Assembly: GCF_005434965.1 (NCBI RefSeq)
Contig: NZ_SKCI01000003.1
Coordinates: forward strand, 310,001-374,000
DNA from: Marimonas lutisalis
GTDB lineage: Bacteria; Pseudomonadota; Alphaproteobacteria; Rhodobacterales; Rhodobacteraceae
Direction: 5' to 3'
DNA: 64,000 nt
Shown: piece by piece, positions 36,930-48,011 of the stretch
Layout of the letters: each line of letters opens with the position of its first letter
How positions within the stretch are numbered: position 1 is the stretch's first letter
Notes under the pieces: generated by a model
What the model was told of the DNA's origin: nothing
Database searches by the model: none
What the model saw: only the letters and a program-made list of their open reading frames with translations
Position numbers and translations under genes: made by a program

Positions 36930-37498
36930 CCTCCCTGATCTCGCTCTACGCCGCCGCCTGCGCCCGGCTCGACCGCGCCGACTGGCTCCTGCCCACGCTC
37001 GCACGGCTGCTCTTCGCCGCGATCCTGCTGGTATATTTCTGGAAATCCGCGCTGACCAAGCTCGGCGACAGCCTTTTCACCCCCTCGCTCGGCGCCTATG
37101 CCCAGATCTTTCCCCGCGCGATGGAGGCTGCGGGCTACGATGCCTCCCAGCTTGCACTCTTTCACCGCACCGTCGTGCTTGCCGGCACATGGGCCGAATT
37201 CCTGCTGCCCGCCCTGCTGCTGCTGGGCCTGCTCACGCGCCTCGCCGCCCTCGGCATGATCGGCTTCATCCTCGTGCAGACGCTCACCGATCTCTTCGGC
37301 CACGGTGTCCTCGGCGAGCCCGCCAGCCTCGGCGCCTGGTTCGACAACGCCCCAGGCAGCCTGATCCTCGATCAGCGCGCGCTATGGGTTTTCCTGCTTC
37401 TCACGCTGGTGATCAAGGGCGCCGGCCCCCTTTCGCTCGACCACCTTTTCGCGCGGCCCTTGTCCCCGACCGCCGATCCGGTCCCTTCATCTGACTGA
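36926..37498 (+). CDS. bufD: DoxX-family membrane protein BufD
   Basis: This 190-residue inner-membrane protein has four hydrophobic segments after a short N-terminus, with the family stretch RLLFAAILLVYFWKSALTKL near the start. DoxX-like proteins are standard last members of bufferin operons; their job there is unclear. It overlaps bufC by 4 bp. A 9-bp stem hairpin follows its stop. Confidence 0.9.
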   Translation: MTSLISLYAAACARLDRADWLLPTLARLLFAAILLVYFWKSALTKLGDSLFTPSLGAYAQIFPRAMEAAGYDASQLALFHRTVVLAGTWAEFLLPALLLLGLLTRLAALGMIGFILVQTLTDLFGHGVLGEPASLGAWFDNAPGSLILDQRALWVFLLLTLVIKGAGPLSLDHLFARPLSPTADPVPSSD

Positions 37499-37514
37499 AA
37501 ATACCTCGGGGAGC

Positions 37515-37535
37515 GCGAGGGGCGGCGCCCCTCGC
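37515..37535. terminator. Hairpin after the bufferin operon
   Basis: GCGAGGGGC and GCCCCTCGC form a perfect 9-bp stem with a 3-base loop, 16 bp after the DoxX stop and before the converging gene at 37545. No T-run follows, so termination strength is unclear. Confidence 0.5.
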
Positions 37536-37544
37536 CTGCGCCGC

Positions 37545-37913
37545 TCAGAAATGCGCCTTGGGCTCGTCGGGCTTGCCCGCCGCCAGCGCCAGCAGCCCGC
37601 CCAGGATGCAGAACCCGATCGGGAACATCGTGAACACGCCGAACCCGAACGCATGATAGACAAGACCGCCGGCGATCAGCATCAGCACCCCGCCCCACAA
37701 GGCGCGCACCTTGGCCATCGCACCGCCGGCAATCGCCAGGATCGGCGCCAGGAAACTGGTGATCCGCACCAGCTGCACATTCTGCACCTCGCCGAACATC
37801 TCACCCACTTCCGCGTGGTTGGCCGTCACTTCCGTGTAGCCATAGGAAAAGAACCCGATCACCATCGCGATCAGTCCTCCGATGATCCCCAGCATCAAGG
37901 CCGCGTTGCGCAT
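37545..37913 (-). CDS. Four-helix membrane protein, unknown function
   Basis: This 122-residue protein has four hydrophobic segments and short loops. The first is ALMLGIIGGLIAMVIGFFSYG. It recalls DUF4064-like proteins, but the match is not certain. It converges on the bufferin operon and lies downstream of the ArsC/Spx gene on the same strand, 42 bp away. Confidence 0.7.
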   Translation of the reverse strand: MRNAALMLGIIGGLIAMVIGFFSYGYTEVTANHAEVGEMFGEVQNVQLVRITSFLAPILAIAGGAMAKVRALWGGVLMLIAGGLVYHAFGFGVFTMFPIGFCILGGLLALAAGKPDEPKAHF

Positions 37914-37955
37914 GTATGCACCTCCGTTTATTCCAAGATAGGCCGCCTGCGCCCC

Positions 37956-38273
37956 TTATCCAAGCAGCGCCGCCTGAACCGCCTTGTCCCATCCCAGGTA
38001 AAGCTGCCCTCCGGCCTCGATCAACGGCCTTTTCATCAATGCGGGATGCGCCGCGATCAGCTCGGCAACCGTGCCCTGGCGGTCATCCTCGCTCAGGTTG
38101 CGCCAGGTGGTCGACCGGCGGTTGAGCAGGTTTTCGCCGAAATCCGCCAGCGCCTTTTCCATCACCTCGGCCGGAACGGCGCGCTCGCGCACGTCGATCA
38201 ATTCGGCGTCACCCAATGATTTCAGTGCCTTGCGGCAGGTATCACAGTTTTTCAGCCCGTAGATTTTCATCAT
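37956..38273 (-). CDS. ArsC/Spx-family thioredoxin-fold protein
   Basis: This 105-residue protein has the redox motif NCDTCRKAL near the N-terminus and the family ending LIEAGGQLYLGWD. The fold covers arsenate reductase ArsC and Spx/MgsR-like proteins. No ars genes are near, and the second cysteine of CxxC is present as in Spx-like proteins, so arsenate reduction is not assumed. The start is taken as the first of two adjacent ATGs (MMKIYGLK). Confidence 0.85.
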   Translation of the reverse strand: MMKIYGLKNCDTCRKALKSLGDAELIDVRERAVPAEVMEKALADFGENLLNRRSTTWRNLSEDDRQGTVAELIAAHPALMKRPLIEAGGQLYLGWDKAVQAALLG

Positions 38274-38474
38274 CGCCCCCATGTCCGCCATGCAGAATTT
38301 CGCCGCCCTTCTTCTCCGTTTCGCTTGCTTTTTACAATAGCGGTGCAATCATCGGGGTCGGGCGACTTCGTATTTCAGACGTCTGCCGGATGCCCTGAGG
38401 TCCGGGTTCGCCTTTCAACACGACCGGTCCAGGCCATGCGCCGGGACCAAAGAAGACCTGAAAGGAGACGCGGC

Positions 38475-38681
38475 ATGCCAAACGGCACCGTGAAATGGTT
38501 CAACACCACGAAAGGATACGGGTTCATCGAGCCCGAAGACGGCGGCAAGGACGTGTTCGTGCACATCTCTGCCGTGGAACGCTCGGGGCTGACCGGCCTC
38601 GCTGACAATCAGAAAGTCAGCTACGAACTGGCCGAGGGCCGTGATGGCCGCCAGATGGCCAGCGACCTCAAGCTCACCTGA
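38475..38681 (+). CDS. Cold-shock domain protein
   Basis: This 68-residue single-domain protein has RNP1 KGYGFI and RNP2 VFVHIS, the full CspA pattern. It binds single-stranded nucleic acid and melts RNA structure. ATG at 38475 has AAGGAGA upstream. The leader back to 38349 is long and has no gene, as is common for csp genes whose mRNA leaders control expression. Confidence 0.95.
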   Translation: MPNGTVKWFNTTKGYGFIEPEDGGKDVFVHISAVERSGLTGLADNQKVSYELAEGRDGRQMASDLKLT

Positions 38682-38702
38682 TCTCGCCACGCTGAAATGA
38701 AA

Positions 38703-38723
38703 AGGGCGCCTCCGGGGCGCCCT
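38703..38723 (-). terminator. Rho-independent terminator after the secreted-protein remnant
   Basis: AGGGCGCC pairs with GGCGCCCT (8-bp stem, loop of 5). On the minus strand the stem is followed by TTTC and ATTTC. It lies 7 bp after the stop of the remnant at 38730, supporting that this was once a real gene on that strand. It also lies just after the cold-shock gene on the plus strand. Confidence 0.6.
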
Positions 38724-38729
38724 GATCCG

Positions 38730-38993
38730 TCATTGGGTGTAGCAGCCCTTCATGCCTTCCGGGCAATAGGTCTTGGCCACGCGGCGCACATAGCGCTTCT
38801 TGGCCTTGCGCACCGGGTGGGGATTGGCCTGCTGATAGCTTATGCTCTGGTTCGGCGTGCCACAGCAGATCACCCCGCCCACGACCACCGGCTGCAACCC
38901 GGCCGGACAGTTGTTCTCCGCCCCGGCATAGCCTTAAATCGGCATCTCCGCCGCAGCCGGCACCGCTCAAAGCCTCAGCGCTGCAGCATCCAT
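38730..38993 (-). pseudogene. Decayed gene for a small cysteine-containing secreted protein
   Basis: One minus-strand frame holds 65 sense codons ending at 38730: GYAGAENNCPAGLQPVVVGG, VICCGTP and a basic tail RKAKKRYVRRVAK with CPEGMKGCYTQ at the end. This reads like a natural exported protein. Directly upstream in the same frame the signal-peptide-like AVPAAAEMPI is followed by TAA (38934-38936) and preceded by TGA (38967-38969), with an in-frame ATG at 38993. A Rho-independent terminator follows. Two stops could be mutations or sequence errors. No family is recognised. Confidence 0.45.
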
Positions 38994-39260
38994 GAGAAGT
39001 TACGCAACTGGCAATACCAGCAATATCCATAGCATTCGTCGCTTCCTTGCACCAAGCGGCACAGCTTCGGTTGTTGATTACCTCGAAAGCCGGCGCGGGC
39101 GCCCCGCTCCATCGCCGATCAAGCTTTCAGGATGCCGCCGGTCCGCACGAAATTTTTGCGCAGGAAAAACACACAGCTTTCTTGCGGACTCACCATCCAG
39201 ACAGCGCCGCTTTCTGACTATGCAACCAATTGGCAACAGCCGCGCCGCGCAGAGCCCAGT
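38994..39260. other. Gap without a gene
   Basis: No gene, repeat or clear regulatory site is seen between the remnant and the end of thyX. The sequence is of slightly lower GC than its surroundings. Confidence 0.5.
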
Positions 39261-40169
39261 TCACCCCTTGAGCATCCCTTCGAACTCGCGCCATTCGCGC
39301 GCGCTCATGCCGCTCGTCTCAGCCGTCACCTCTTCGCCCGCCAGCATCCGGCGCAGCGCGTCCACCATCTGCGCGCTCAGCGTCACCGCACCCATCCGGT
39401 AATCCTCGAACGCCTTGTAGGCGAACGGCACCCAGTCGGCGACGACCTTGCAGATCGCCTCGGCATAGACACGGATCTCGTACTGTGCATGCGCATCCGC
39501 CCGCAGGCGCAGGAAATGCAGCAGGTTGTGCAGGTCAACCTTCCAGTACCACTGGGTATAGATATTCGCCGGCAGGTTCATCCGCGCCATTTCGCGCGCC
39601 AGCCCCGCCTGCCCCTCGTCACTGATCATCTCTTCGTAATGGTCGTAACAGCGCGCCGCGTCGCCCTTCAGGATCTCCAGCACCTTTGCCGCTTCTTCGT
39701 CCGACAGCACTTCGCCCCGGCCCTGATTGTTGACCACCGATTGCGCCGCAAGCGCCTCGCGCGCGGGGATATAGAATTCGCGGTCCAGGATCGAATAACG
39801 CGCCGAGTATTCGTTCACATTCGCCGTGCGGTGCCGGATCCATTGCCGCGCCACGAAGACCGGCAGCTTCACATGCAGTTTCAGCTCGCACATCTCGAAC
39901 GGCGTCGAATGCCAGTGCCGCATCAGATAGCGGATCAGTCCCTCGTCATTCTGGACCGATTTCGTACCCTTGCCATAGCTCACCCGTGCCGCCTGGCAGA
40001 TCGCCGCGTCGTCGCCCATGTAATCGATCACCCGGACAAAACCATGGTCCAGAACCGGGATCGCCGAGTAGAGATGTTTCTCCATCCCTTCGCTCACCGC
40101 CCGCAGCGTCTTACTCGGGTTTGCGCGCAACGCGTCGATTTCGGCCTGTTGTTCGGGGGTGACGCTCAT
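39261..40169 (-). CDS. thyX: FAD-dependent thymidylate synthase ThyX
   Basis: ThyX makes dTMP from dUMP using FAD, NADPH and methylenetetrahydrofolate. The 302-residue protein has the signature RHR-x7-S (Arg112-His113-Arg114 to Ser122) within [15 protein letters not shown]. Length and the C-terminal [11 protein letters not shown] region fit the family. It is a single gene; its promoter lies in the AT-rich stretch near 40190-40210. Confidence 0.97.
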   Translation of the reverse strand: MSVTPEQQAEIDALRANPSKTLRAVSEGMEKHLYSAIPVLDHGFVRVIDYMGDDAAICQAARVSYGKGTKSVQNDEGLIRYLMRHWHSTPFEMCELKLHVKLPVFVARQWIRHRTANVNEYSARYSILDREFYIPAREALAAQSVVNNQGRGEVLSDEEAAKVLEILKGDAARCYDHYEEMISDEGQAGLAREMARMNLPANIYTQWYWKVDLHNLLHFLRLRADAHAQYEIRVYAEAICKVVADWVPFAYKAFEDYRMGAVTLSAQMVDALRRMLAGEEVTAETSGMSAREWREFEGMLKG

Positions 40170-40407
40170 TTCATGGTCCTTTGCCTCAGAATCGCTAAAT
40201 GAAACTATATATTGTGGCCACCCCTTGCGGAACCGCAGTAAAACGCGAAAACGCGAGGCTTCAATACAACGCTAAGGCAAATATTGTGTCACTCTGTCCC
40301 TCAGATCAATTGACTTTACTGCCCAAACTGTAACACCCTGCTTTCAAATTTCGGGCTTCTGTGGCAGTGGAAACCGAAGCCCCGTAACACTAAGCAGTGA
40401 GGCAGTT

Positions 40408-41328
40408 ATGTACCTGACAAAGCGCATATTTTCGGTCTCGGCCCTATGCCTATTGACAGCATGTGGCAGTACAAACCCCTTCATGGATGACACGAACGAC
40501 AATGCCCCCCCCAGCGACAATGTGCCCCCAGACGAAGGCCCGGGAGACACGTCTTCAAATAGCCTTTTTGCAACGGCACTCAATGAAGACCTTACCATGA
40601 ACTCGCTAGAGTATAGAGACAACGGCACAGTAGACCCATCAGATGACACGCTTCTGATAAACAATCTGCCATTCGACAATACGAATGAGTCGGAAGGTGG
40701 ATACACATACACAGAGCCTCCTTTACCCAACGGCTTCTCACGCTACGAAAGCCCAATAGTCCCTGTGGGCGAAGTACAATACTTCGCCGTCTTTCGCCGA
40801 AGCGGTTACGCGCAAGTTGGCGCCGTGGCGAGTGGAGATTACGCTAGTTACGGATATGGCGGAGCTGCTGCCCAACGCTTTGACGCTGCTGGAGTTCCTG
40901 CTGAAAGAGCAGAAGCGTATTCTTTTTCCGGGGAATATGCGGCTGTGCGGGTCACTGATGGAACAGACGTCGTAGAATACGTTACCGGTGAAGTGAATTT
41001 GCAAGCGGATATCACAGACTTCGATAACATTGGAGCGGTTGTAGGCGATATTACCAATCGACAGCTTTACGATGTGAATGGCAATCAGCTCTTGGTATTG
41101 ACTGATGTAGTTAATCTAGACGTAGCTGAAATCGATTTCTCAAACGCTGCAATTCGTTCTAGCGACGCCAACAATGGCTCTGGGGGCTTATCGGGAAGTT
41201 GGCAAGGCATTTTTGCCGGTCCGAATGGCGAGGAAATCGCTGGAATCGTTGTGCTTGAAGGCACTGCAGAGAAGCCTAATCCCGTTCGAGAAACCGGGGC
41301 GTTTATCGCTGCCCAACCGGATAATTGA
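40408..41328 (+). CDS. Slam-dependent surface lipoprotein candidate (TbpB-like C-terminus)
   Basis: This 306-residue lipoprotein has the lipobox LLTAC (Cys19) followed by an acidic, Pro/Asn/Asp-rich linker (about 20-50). The C-terminal region SGSWQGIFAGPNGEEIAGIV and ETGAFIAAQ matches the final hairpins of the TbpB-type beta-barrel (pattern GxFxGPxxEExxG), which Slam proteins recognise. The gene is directly followed by a Slam gene (TGATG overlap), making it the likely client. The ligand is unknown; no TonB receptor or heme gene is near. GC is visibly lower than in flanking genes. Confidence 0.8.
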   Translation: MYLTKRIFSVSALCLLTACGSTNPFMDDTNDNAPPSDNVPPDEGPGDTSSNSLFATALNEDLTMNSLEYRDNGTVDPSDDTLLINNLPFDNTNESEGGYTYTEPPLPNGFSRYESPIVPVGEVQYFAVFRRSGYAQVGAVASGDYASYGYGGAAAQRFDAAGVPAERAEAYSFSGEYAAVRVTDGTDVVEYVTGEVNLQADITDFDNIGAVVGDITNRQLYDVNGNQLLVLTDVVNLDVAEIDFSNAAIRSSDANNGSGGLSGSWQGIFAGPNGEEIAGIVVLEGTAEKPNPVRETGAFIAAQPDN

Positions 41329-42680
41329 TGCGCCTACTTCGGTTTCTGGCTTTTGCTATCCTAGCGAGTTTATTTTGCCACTCAGCCGCGGCAAAAACCG
41401 AAGTTGATGTTCCGACTGCAAAGCGTCTTGCCTTACTCCTCGCAGAAAATCGACAGCCACGCGCGGCTCGTTTAATCGCTATCGAGCTCTTGAAACGCTA
41501 CCCGGATGATCCGGAGATTCTTACCGCTCTGTCGATAGCTGAGCGTGGCTTGGGAAACTTCGAAGCAGCGACAAGAGCTGGTCGCCAAGGCTACAAAGCC
41601 GCTCAAACAGGAATGAAAAAGTTTGTAGCAGCTCGTGCTACAGCTCAAGCACTAGCTTCTGCTGGCAGACACACGCTAGCGCAGCTGTGGTTGCGCCGGG
41701 CTGCACACCATGCTCCAAATCAACAAGCTAAATCATCGATTCGACGTGACTATAGCTACGTGCGCTCTCGCAATCCGTGGAACTTCGCTTTTTCCGGTTC
41801 GGTTGCCCCAACAGACAATGCAAATGATGCGCCAACCAGCAATGAGATCATTATCGGCGGCCTCTTTTTTTCTGACCCAACCGCCTTGCCGATTCCGGGA
41901 ACACAGCTGACTTTCTCTGCCCAAGCTAGCTACCGCTTACCAGCAACCGAACATCACCACAGCCAATTCAGCTTGAGCTACTACGCAAGACGAGTATCGC
42001 TTGGGCGAGAAGCCAAAACCATCGACCCCACATTGCGGAACCATGATTTCTCGGCGGACCGTGTGTCTCTTGGATGGTCAGCGAGGTTTCGTTTTGGTGG
42101 AATTACTGGCATTCTGGACACCAACGCACGACTGTTTTCGGACTGGAACGCCGGCCAGCATTCCCAGATTGGTCAGCTGCTTACAGCTGGCTATACCCTC
42201 CCTATTTCCAAAGACCAGACGGTTCGTTTCGGAGCCGAGCTGGAAAACCTCAATCGCATCGATCGACCAATCCGATCATCTCTAACGAAAAGACTGCAAC
42301 TCAACTGGATGAAATCCCTTAGGAACCGCGACAGAGTAGGGCTATCGATAACCTTATCCGACACAGATAGCCAATCATTCGCCGTTGCGCACAAATCCGC
42401 AAAAGTAAGCGCTCAATACAACTTTGGAAAACCGCTCCTCGCATTAAGACTGGGAGCTATAGCGGAAGCCAGTACCGTTGTGTTTGATACTCCCCTCTAC
42501 AGTTCGGAACGGCGACGGGACCAGTTTGTTTCGGTTGGTCTCACCGCAACCATCCCCGATCTAAGCTTTTTCGGTTTCGAGCCCGTTATCGAGTTGAGGC
42601 ACGAGCGGAATATTTCCAACGTTTCTCGTTTCGACACGCGATCCACAGCAATTGGTCTTTCCATAAAATCAAGTTACTAG
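41328..42680 (+). CDS. Surface lipoprotein assembly modulator (Slam, TPR plus DUF560 barrel)
   Basis: This 450-residue outer-membrane protein has a signal peptide (cleavage near CHSAAA), a periplasmic helical part with TPR-like repeats (about 25-140; LLKRYPDDPEILTALSIAERG) and a C-terminal region of alternating strands ending in tyrosine, fitting a DUF560 barrel. Slam moves lipoproteins such as TbpB and fHbp to the outer surface in Neisseria. ATG at 41328 overlaps the lipoprotein stop; a TTG one codon earlier is possible. GC is lower than in neighbours. Confidence 0.83.
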   Translation: MRLLRFLAFAILASLFCHSAAAKTEVDVPTAKRLALLLAENRQPRAARLIAIELLKRYPDDPEILTALSIAERGLGNFEAATRAGRQGYKAAQTGMKKFVAARATAQALASAGRHTLAQLWLRRAAHHAPNQQAKSSIRRDYSYVRSRNPWNFAFSGSVAPTDNANDAPTSNEIIIGGLFFSDPTALPIPGTQLTFSAQASYRLPATEHHHSQFSLSYYARRVSLGREAKTIDPTLRNHDFSADRVSLGWSARFRFGGITGILDTNARLFSDWNAGQHSQIGQLLTAGYTLPISKDQTVRFGAELENLNRIDRPIRSSLTKRLQLNWMKSLRNRDRVGLSITLSDTDSQSFAVAHKSAKVSAQYNFGKPLLALRLGAIAEASTVVFDTPLYSSERRRDQFVSVGLTATIPDLSFFGFEPVIELRHERNISNVSRFDTRSTAIGLSIKSSY

Positions 42681-42730
42681 TCGCTGACGCACAGATGTTA
42701 GTCTGACCTCACAACAAACACGGAGCGGAA

Positions 42731-43159
42731 ATGCACATCAAATACCTGCACACCATGGTCCGGGTGAAGGACCTTGAAAAATCCATGGCCTTCTACGAAT
42801 TGCTGGGCCTGAAAAAGACCCGCCACTACGACAGCGAAGAGGGGCGCTTTTCGCTCATCTTCATGGCCCCGCCCGATCAGCCGGAATGCCCCGTCGAACT
42901 GACCTACAACTGGGATGGCGATGATGGCCTGCCCTCCGACAGCCGGCATTTCGGCCACCTCGCCTACGAGGTCGGCAATATCTACGAAATGTGCCAGCAC
43001 CTGATGGACAACGGCGTGACCATCAACCGCCCGCCGCGCGATGGCCGCATGGCCTTCGTCCGCTCGCCCGACAACATCTCGGTCGAGTTGCTGCAGCAGG
43101 GTGATCCGCTCCCGCCCGAGGAACCCTGGGCCAGCATGGGCAATACCGGCCACTGGTAA
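42731..43159 (+). CDS. gloA: Lactoylglutathione lyase (glyoxalase I)
   Basis: GloA isomerises the methylglyoxal-glutathione hemithioacetal to S-lactoylglutathione. The 142-residue VOC-fold enzyme shows all metal-ligand regions: His7 in YLHTMVRV, a glutamate in CPVELTYNW, a histidine in FGHLAYEV and a glutamate in SVELLQQ. GGAG lies near the start. GC returns to the high level of the window here, marking the edge of the Slam segment. Confidence 0.95.
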   Translation: MHIKYLHTMVRVKDLEKSMAFYELLGLKKTRHYDSEEGRFSLIFMAPPDQPECPVELTYNWDGDDGLPSDSRHFGHLAYEVGNIYEMCQHLMDNGVTINRPPRDGRMAFVRSPDNISVELLQQGDPLPPEEPWASMGNTGHW

Positions 43160-43164
43160 TCCCC

Positions 43165-43881
43165 GTGCGCCCGCGCGCCCTGTGTCTCGCCGCCGCCCTG
43201 GCGCTCCTGCCTCTGCCGGGGCTGGCACAGGGGTGCCGGCTGGCGCTTGCGCTGGCGCTCGATGTCTCCTCTTCGGTCGACGCGGCCGAAGACGCGCTTC
43301 AGCGCGGCGGGCTGGCCGCCGCGCTCACCGCGCCCGAGGTGGTGCGCGCCGCCTTCTCTTCGCCGCGCCCCGTGGCACTTGCGGCCTATGAATGGTCCGG
43401 ACGTGGGCACCAATCGATCGTGCTGAACTGGACTCTGTTGCACGGCCCCGAGGACCTTGCGCAGGCCGCCCGGGTGATCGCCGACAGCCGACGCGCCTAC
43501 GACACGTTCGAAACCGCCATGGGCCACGCGCTGGCCTTCGGTGCGGCGCTGCTCACCCGCGCGCCGGACTGCGATTTCCAGACCATCGACCTCTCCGGTG
43601 ACGGCCGCAACAACGATGGCTTCGGCCCGCGCATCGCCTATACCGATCCCGCCTTTGCGCGGATCACGGTCAACGGGCTCGTCATCAACGCCGCCGACTT
43701 CGAGGGCGAGCTGGACCTGATCGACATCTTCCGCCGCGAGGTGCTGCACGGCCCCGGCGCGTTTCTCGAAATCGCGCAGGGCTTCGACGATTTCGAACGT
43801 GCCATGCGCCGCAAGCTCGAACGCGAGCTGCGCGGCCAGGTGATCGGCGTCCTGCCCGCCCGGCAGGGGCCACCGGGATGA
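43165..43881 (+). CDS. DUF1194 secreted vWA-like protein (first copy)
   Basis: This 238-residue protein has a signal peptide (cleavage near LAQG) and a von Willebrand A-like core with the metal-site-like LALDVSSSVDAAE and LSGDGRNNDG. DUF1194 proteins are common in Rhodobacteraceae and of unknown function. The start is GTG at 43165, 5 bp after gloA. A related gene follows with a 4-bp overlap. Confidence 0.88.
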   Translation: MRPRALCLAAALALLPLPGLAQGCRLALALALDVSSSVDAAEDALQRGGLAAALTAPEVVRAAFSSPRPVALAAYEWSGRGHQSIVLNWTLLHGPEDLAQAARVIADSRRAYDTFETAMGHALAFGAALLTRAPDCDFQTIDLSGDGRNNDGFGPRIAYTDPAFARITVNGLVINAADFEGELDLIDIFRREVLHGPGAFLEIAQGFDDFERAMRRKLERELRGQVIGVLPARQGPPG

Positions 43882-44588
43882 TCCGCGCCGCCTGCCTGTG
43901 CCTGCTCCTGCTGGCCGGCCCCGGGGCCGCACAATGCCGGCAGGCGCTGGCGCTTGGCCTCGATGTTTCGGGCTCGGTCGACAGCGCCGAATACACGCTG
44001 CAGCGCCGGGGCCTTGCCAATGCTCTGCGCCACCCCGAGGTGGCCCGCGCCCTTCTGGCCATGCCCTCCGCACCGGTGCGCCTGATGGTCTATGAATGGA
44101 GCGACGCGGGCGCGCAGCGGGTGATCCTGCCCTGGACCGCGATCACCGACGCTGCGGCCCTCCAGCAGGCGGCGGCGCGGCTCGAAAGCCTGCCCCGCGC
44201 GGCCCTGCCGCCTTCGACCGCACTGGGACAGGCGATGCGCCACGGCATCGCCCAACTCGCCACGCAGCGCGACTGCTGGGCGCGCACGCTCGACATCTCG
44301 GGAGATGGCAAATCGAACAGCGGCCCCCGCCCCGGCCCGATCCGCGCCGAGGCGCGCGCCGCCGGCGTCACCATCAACGCCCTCGTGATCGGCGCCGATG
44401 CGCGCGCCTCGACCGATACGCGCTACGTGGAGATCGGCGAACTGGTGTCCTATTTCCACGCCTATGTCATCACCGGGCCCGATGCCTTCGTCGAAACCGC
44501 GCTTGGTTTCCAGGATTACGAGGCGGCGATGGTGCGCAAGCTCAAACGCGAACTTCGTGGCCTCGTTCTGTCGCGGACCCACCCCTGA
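43878..44588 (+). CDS. DUF1194 secreted vWA-like protein (second copy)
   Basis: This 236-residue protein parallels the preceding one along its length: signal peptide, then LGLDVSGSVDSAE, LDISGDGKSN, and the shared C-terminus (ITGPDAFVETALGFQDYEAAMVRK compared with GPGAFLEIAQGFDDFERAMRRK). The DxSxS vWA pattern is intact. It starts inside the stop of the first copy (ATGA). The pair is a tandem duplication, now well diverged. Confidence 0.88.
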   Translation: MIRAACLCLLLLAGPGAAQCRQALALGLDVSGSVDSAEYTLQRRGLANALRHPEVARALLAMPSAPVRLMVYEWSDAGAQRVILPWTAITDAAALQQAAARLESLPRAALPPSTALGQAMRHGIAQLATQRDCWARTLDISGDGKSNSGPRPGPIRAEARAAGVTINALVIGADARASTDTRYVEIGELVSYFHAYVITGPDAFVETALGFQDYEAAMVRKLKRELRGLVLSRTHP

Positions 44589-44639
44589 GGCAGCACCGCG
44601 AAAACCGGCGGCGTATCAGAATTTGCGCCGCGCTGGCGC

Positions 44640-44761
44640 GCGTCGCGGCGGGGCGGGGCCTCGCTCCGCTCGGCCCCGCCTCTGATCGGACCCGTGGACC
44701 CCTCCACCAGCCGATCGCGCGCGGTACTGTTTCGCGCATGAGTATTTTCACCAAGAAAGAG
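44640..44761. repeat. Dispersed intergenic repeat, copy 1
   Basis: Two blocks also occur near 51.3 kb: a 25-bp GC-rich block (44640-44664, starting GCGTCGCGGCGGGGCGG) and TGAGTATTTTCACCAAGAAAGAG (44739-44761). The sequence between them differs from the other copy. It lies between converging genes. The role is unknown; similar GAGTATTTT elements are typical of Roseobacter gaps. Confidence 0.75.
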
Positions 44762-44787
44762 CCGCATGCGACCCGGATGGCAGCCCG

Positions 44788-45288
44788 TCAGTAAATATAG
44801 CGGATCTGGTCGCTCCAGTAGCGTTCGACCCGTTTCAGCACGCCGGTGATCTCCTCGATCCCCTCGGGGCTGACCACAGATTTCGACACCAGCCCTTCGG
44901 CATGGCGGGCAAAGAGCCGCGCCACGACCTCGCGGATCTCACGGCCCTTTTCGGTCAGCCGCACCCGGACAGAGCGCCGGTCGATCTCGCAACGCTGGTG
45001 ATGCATGTAGCCCATGTCCACGAGTTTCTTGAGGTTGTAGCTGACATTCGAACCCTGGTAATAGCCGCGCGTCTTCAATTCGCCGGCGGTCACCTCGTTG
45101 TCGCCGATATTGAACAGCAACAGCGCCTGCACCGCGTTGATCTCCAGAACGCCGACGCGCTCGAACTCGTCCTTGATCACATCGAGAAGCAGCCGGTGCA
45201 GCCGCTCCACCAGCGACAGCGCCTCAAGATAGCTTCCCATGAAGCCGGTCCCGGTGCCCACGTTCATCGGCATATGCATACTCATCAT
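44788..45288 (-). CDS. MarR-family regulator, LdtR-like
   Basis: This 166-residue winged-helix regulator matches LdtR of Liberibacter and Sinorhizobium in key stretches (LHRLLLDVIKDEFERVG, INAVQALLLFNIGDNE, GYYQGSNVSYNLKKL). LdtR controls an L,D-transpeptidase and stress genes there; the target here is unknown. ATG at 45288 has CGGAG upstream; two more ATGs follow closely and cannot be excluded. It is a single gene facing the repeat region. Confidence 0.87.
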   Translation of the reverse strand: MMSMHMPMNVGTGTGFMGSYLEALSLVERLHRLLLDVIKDEFERVGVLEINAVQALLLFNIGDNEVTAGELKTRGYYQGSNVSYNLKKLVDMGYMHHQRCEIDRRSVRVRLTEKGREIREVVARLFARHAEGLVSKSVVSPEGIEEITGVLKRVERYWSDQIRYIY

Positions 45289-45392
45289 CGTCTCCGTCGA
45301 AACTGCTCGGGACGGAAACTGGAGCAAAATGCCGAAAAATCCGTTAAATCACGGCGAGGTTAGATAAAATGCGGCGCAAAGCCCGGCGCGGG

Positions 45393-47894
<2,502 letters not shown>

Positions 47895-48011
47895 CCCGCC
47901 TTTTTGGTATCCCAACGGGCTGCGCGCTGCACCTGAACGGAATGCATCATTGACAATCGCCGGCTGAACCGACGAAAACACTGGCCAACCACAGGCAATA
48001 GCGGCAGGGAC

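Noticed and set aside
37956-38273. Arsenate reductase
   Set aside because: The fold fits, but no ars operon is present and the CxxC motif also fits Spx/MgsR-like proteins, so the narrower name was not used.
38674-39030. 118-codon minus-strand frame beside cspA
   Set aside because: Its reading is low in hydrophobic order and disagrees with the protein-like frame that ends at 38730 before a terminator.
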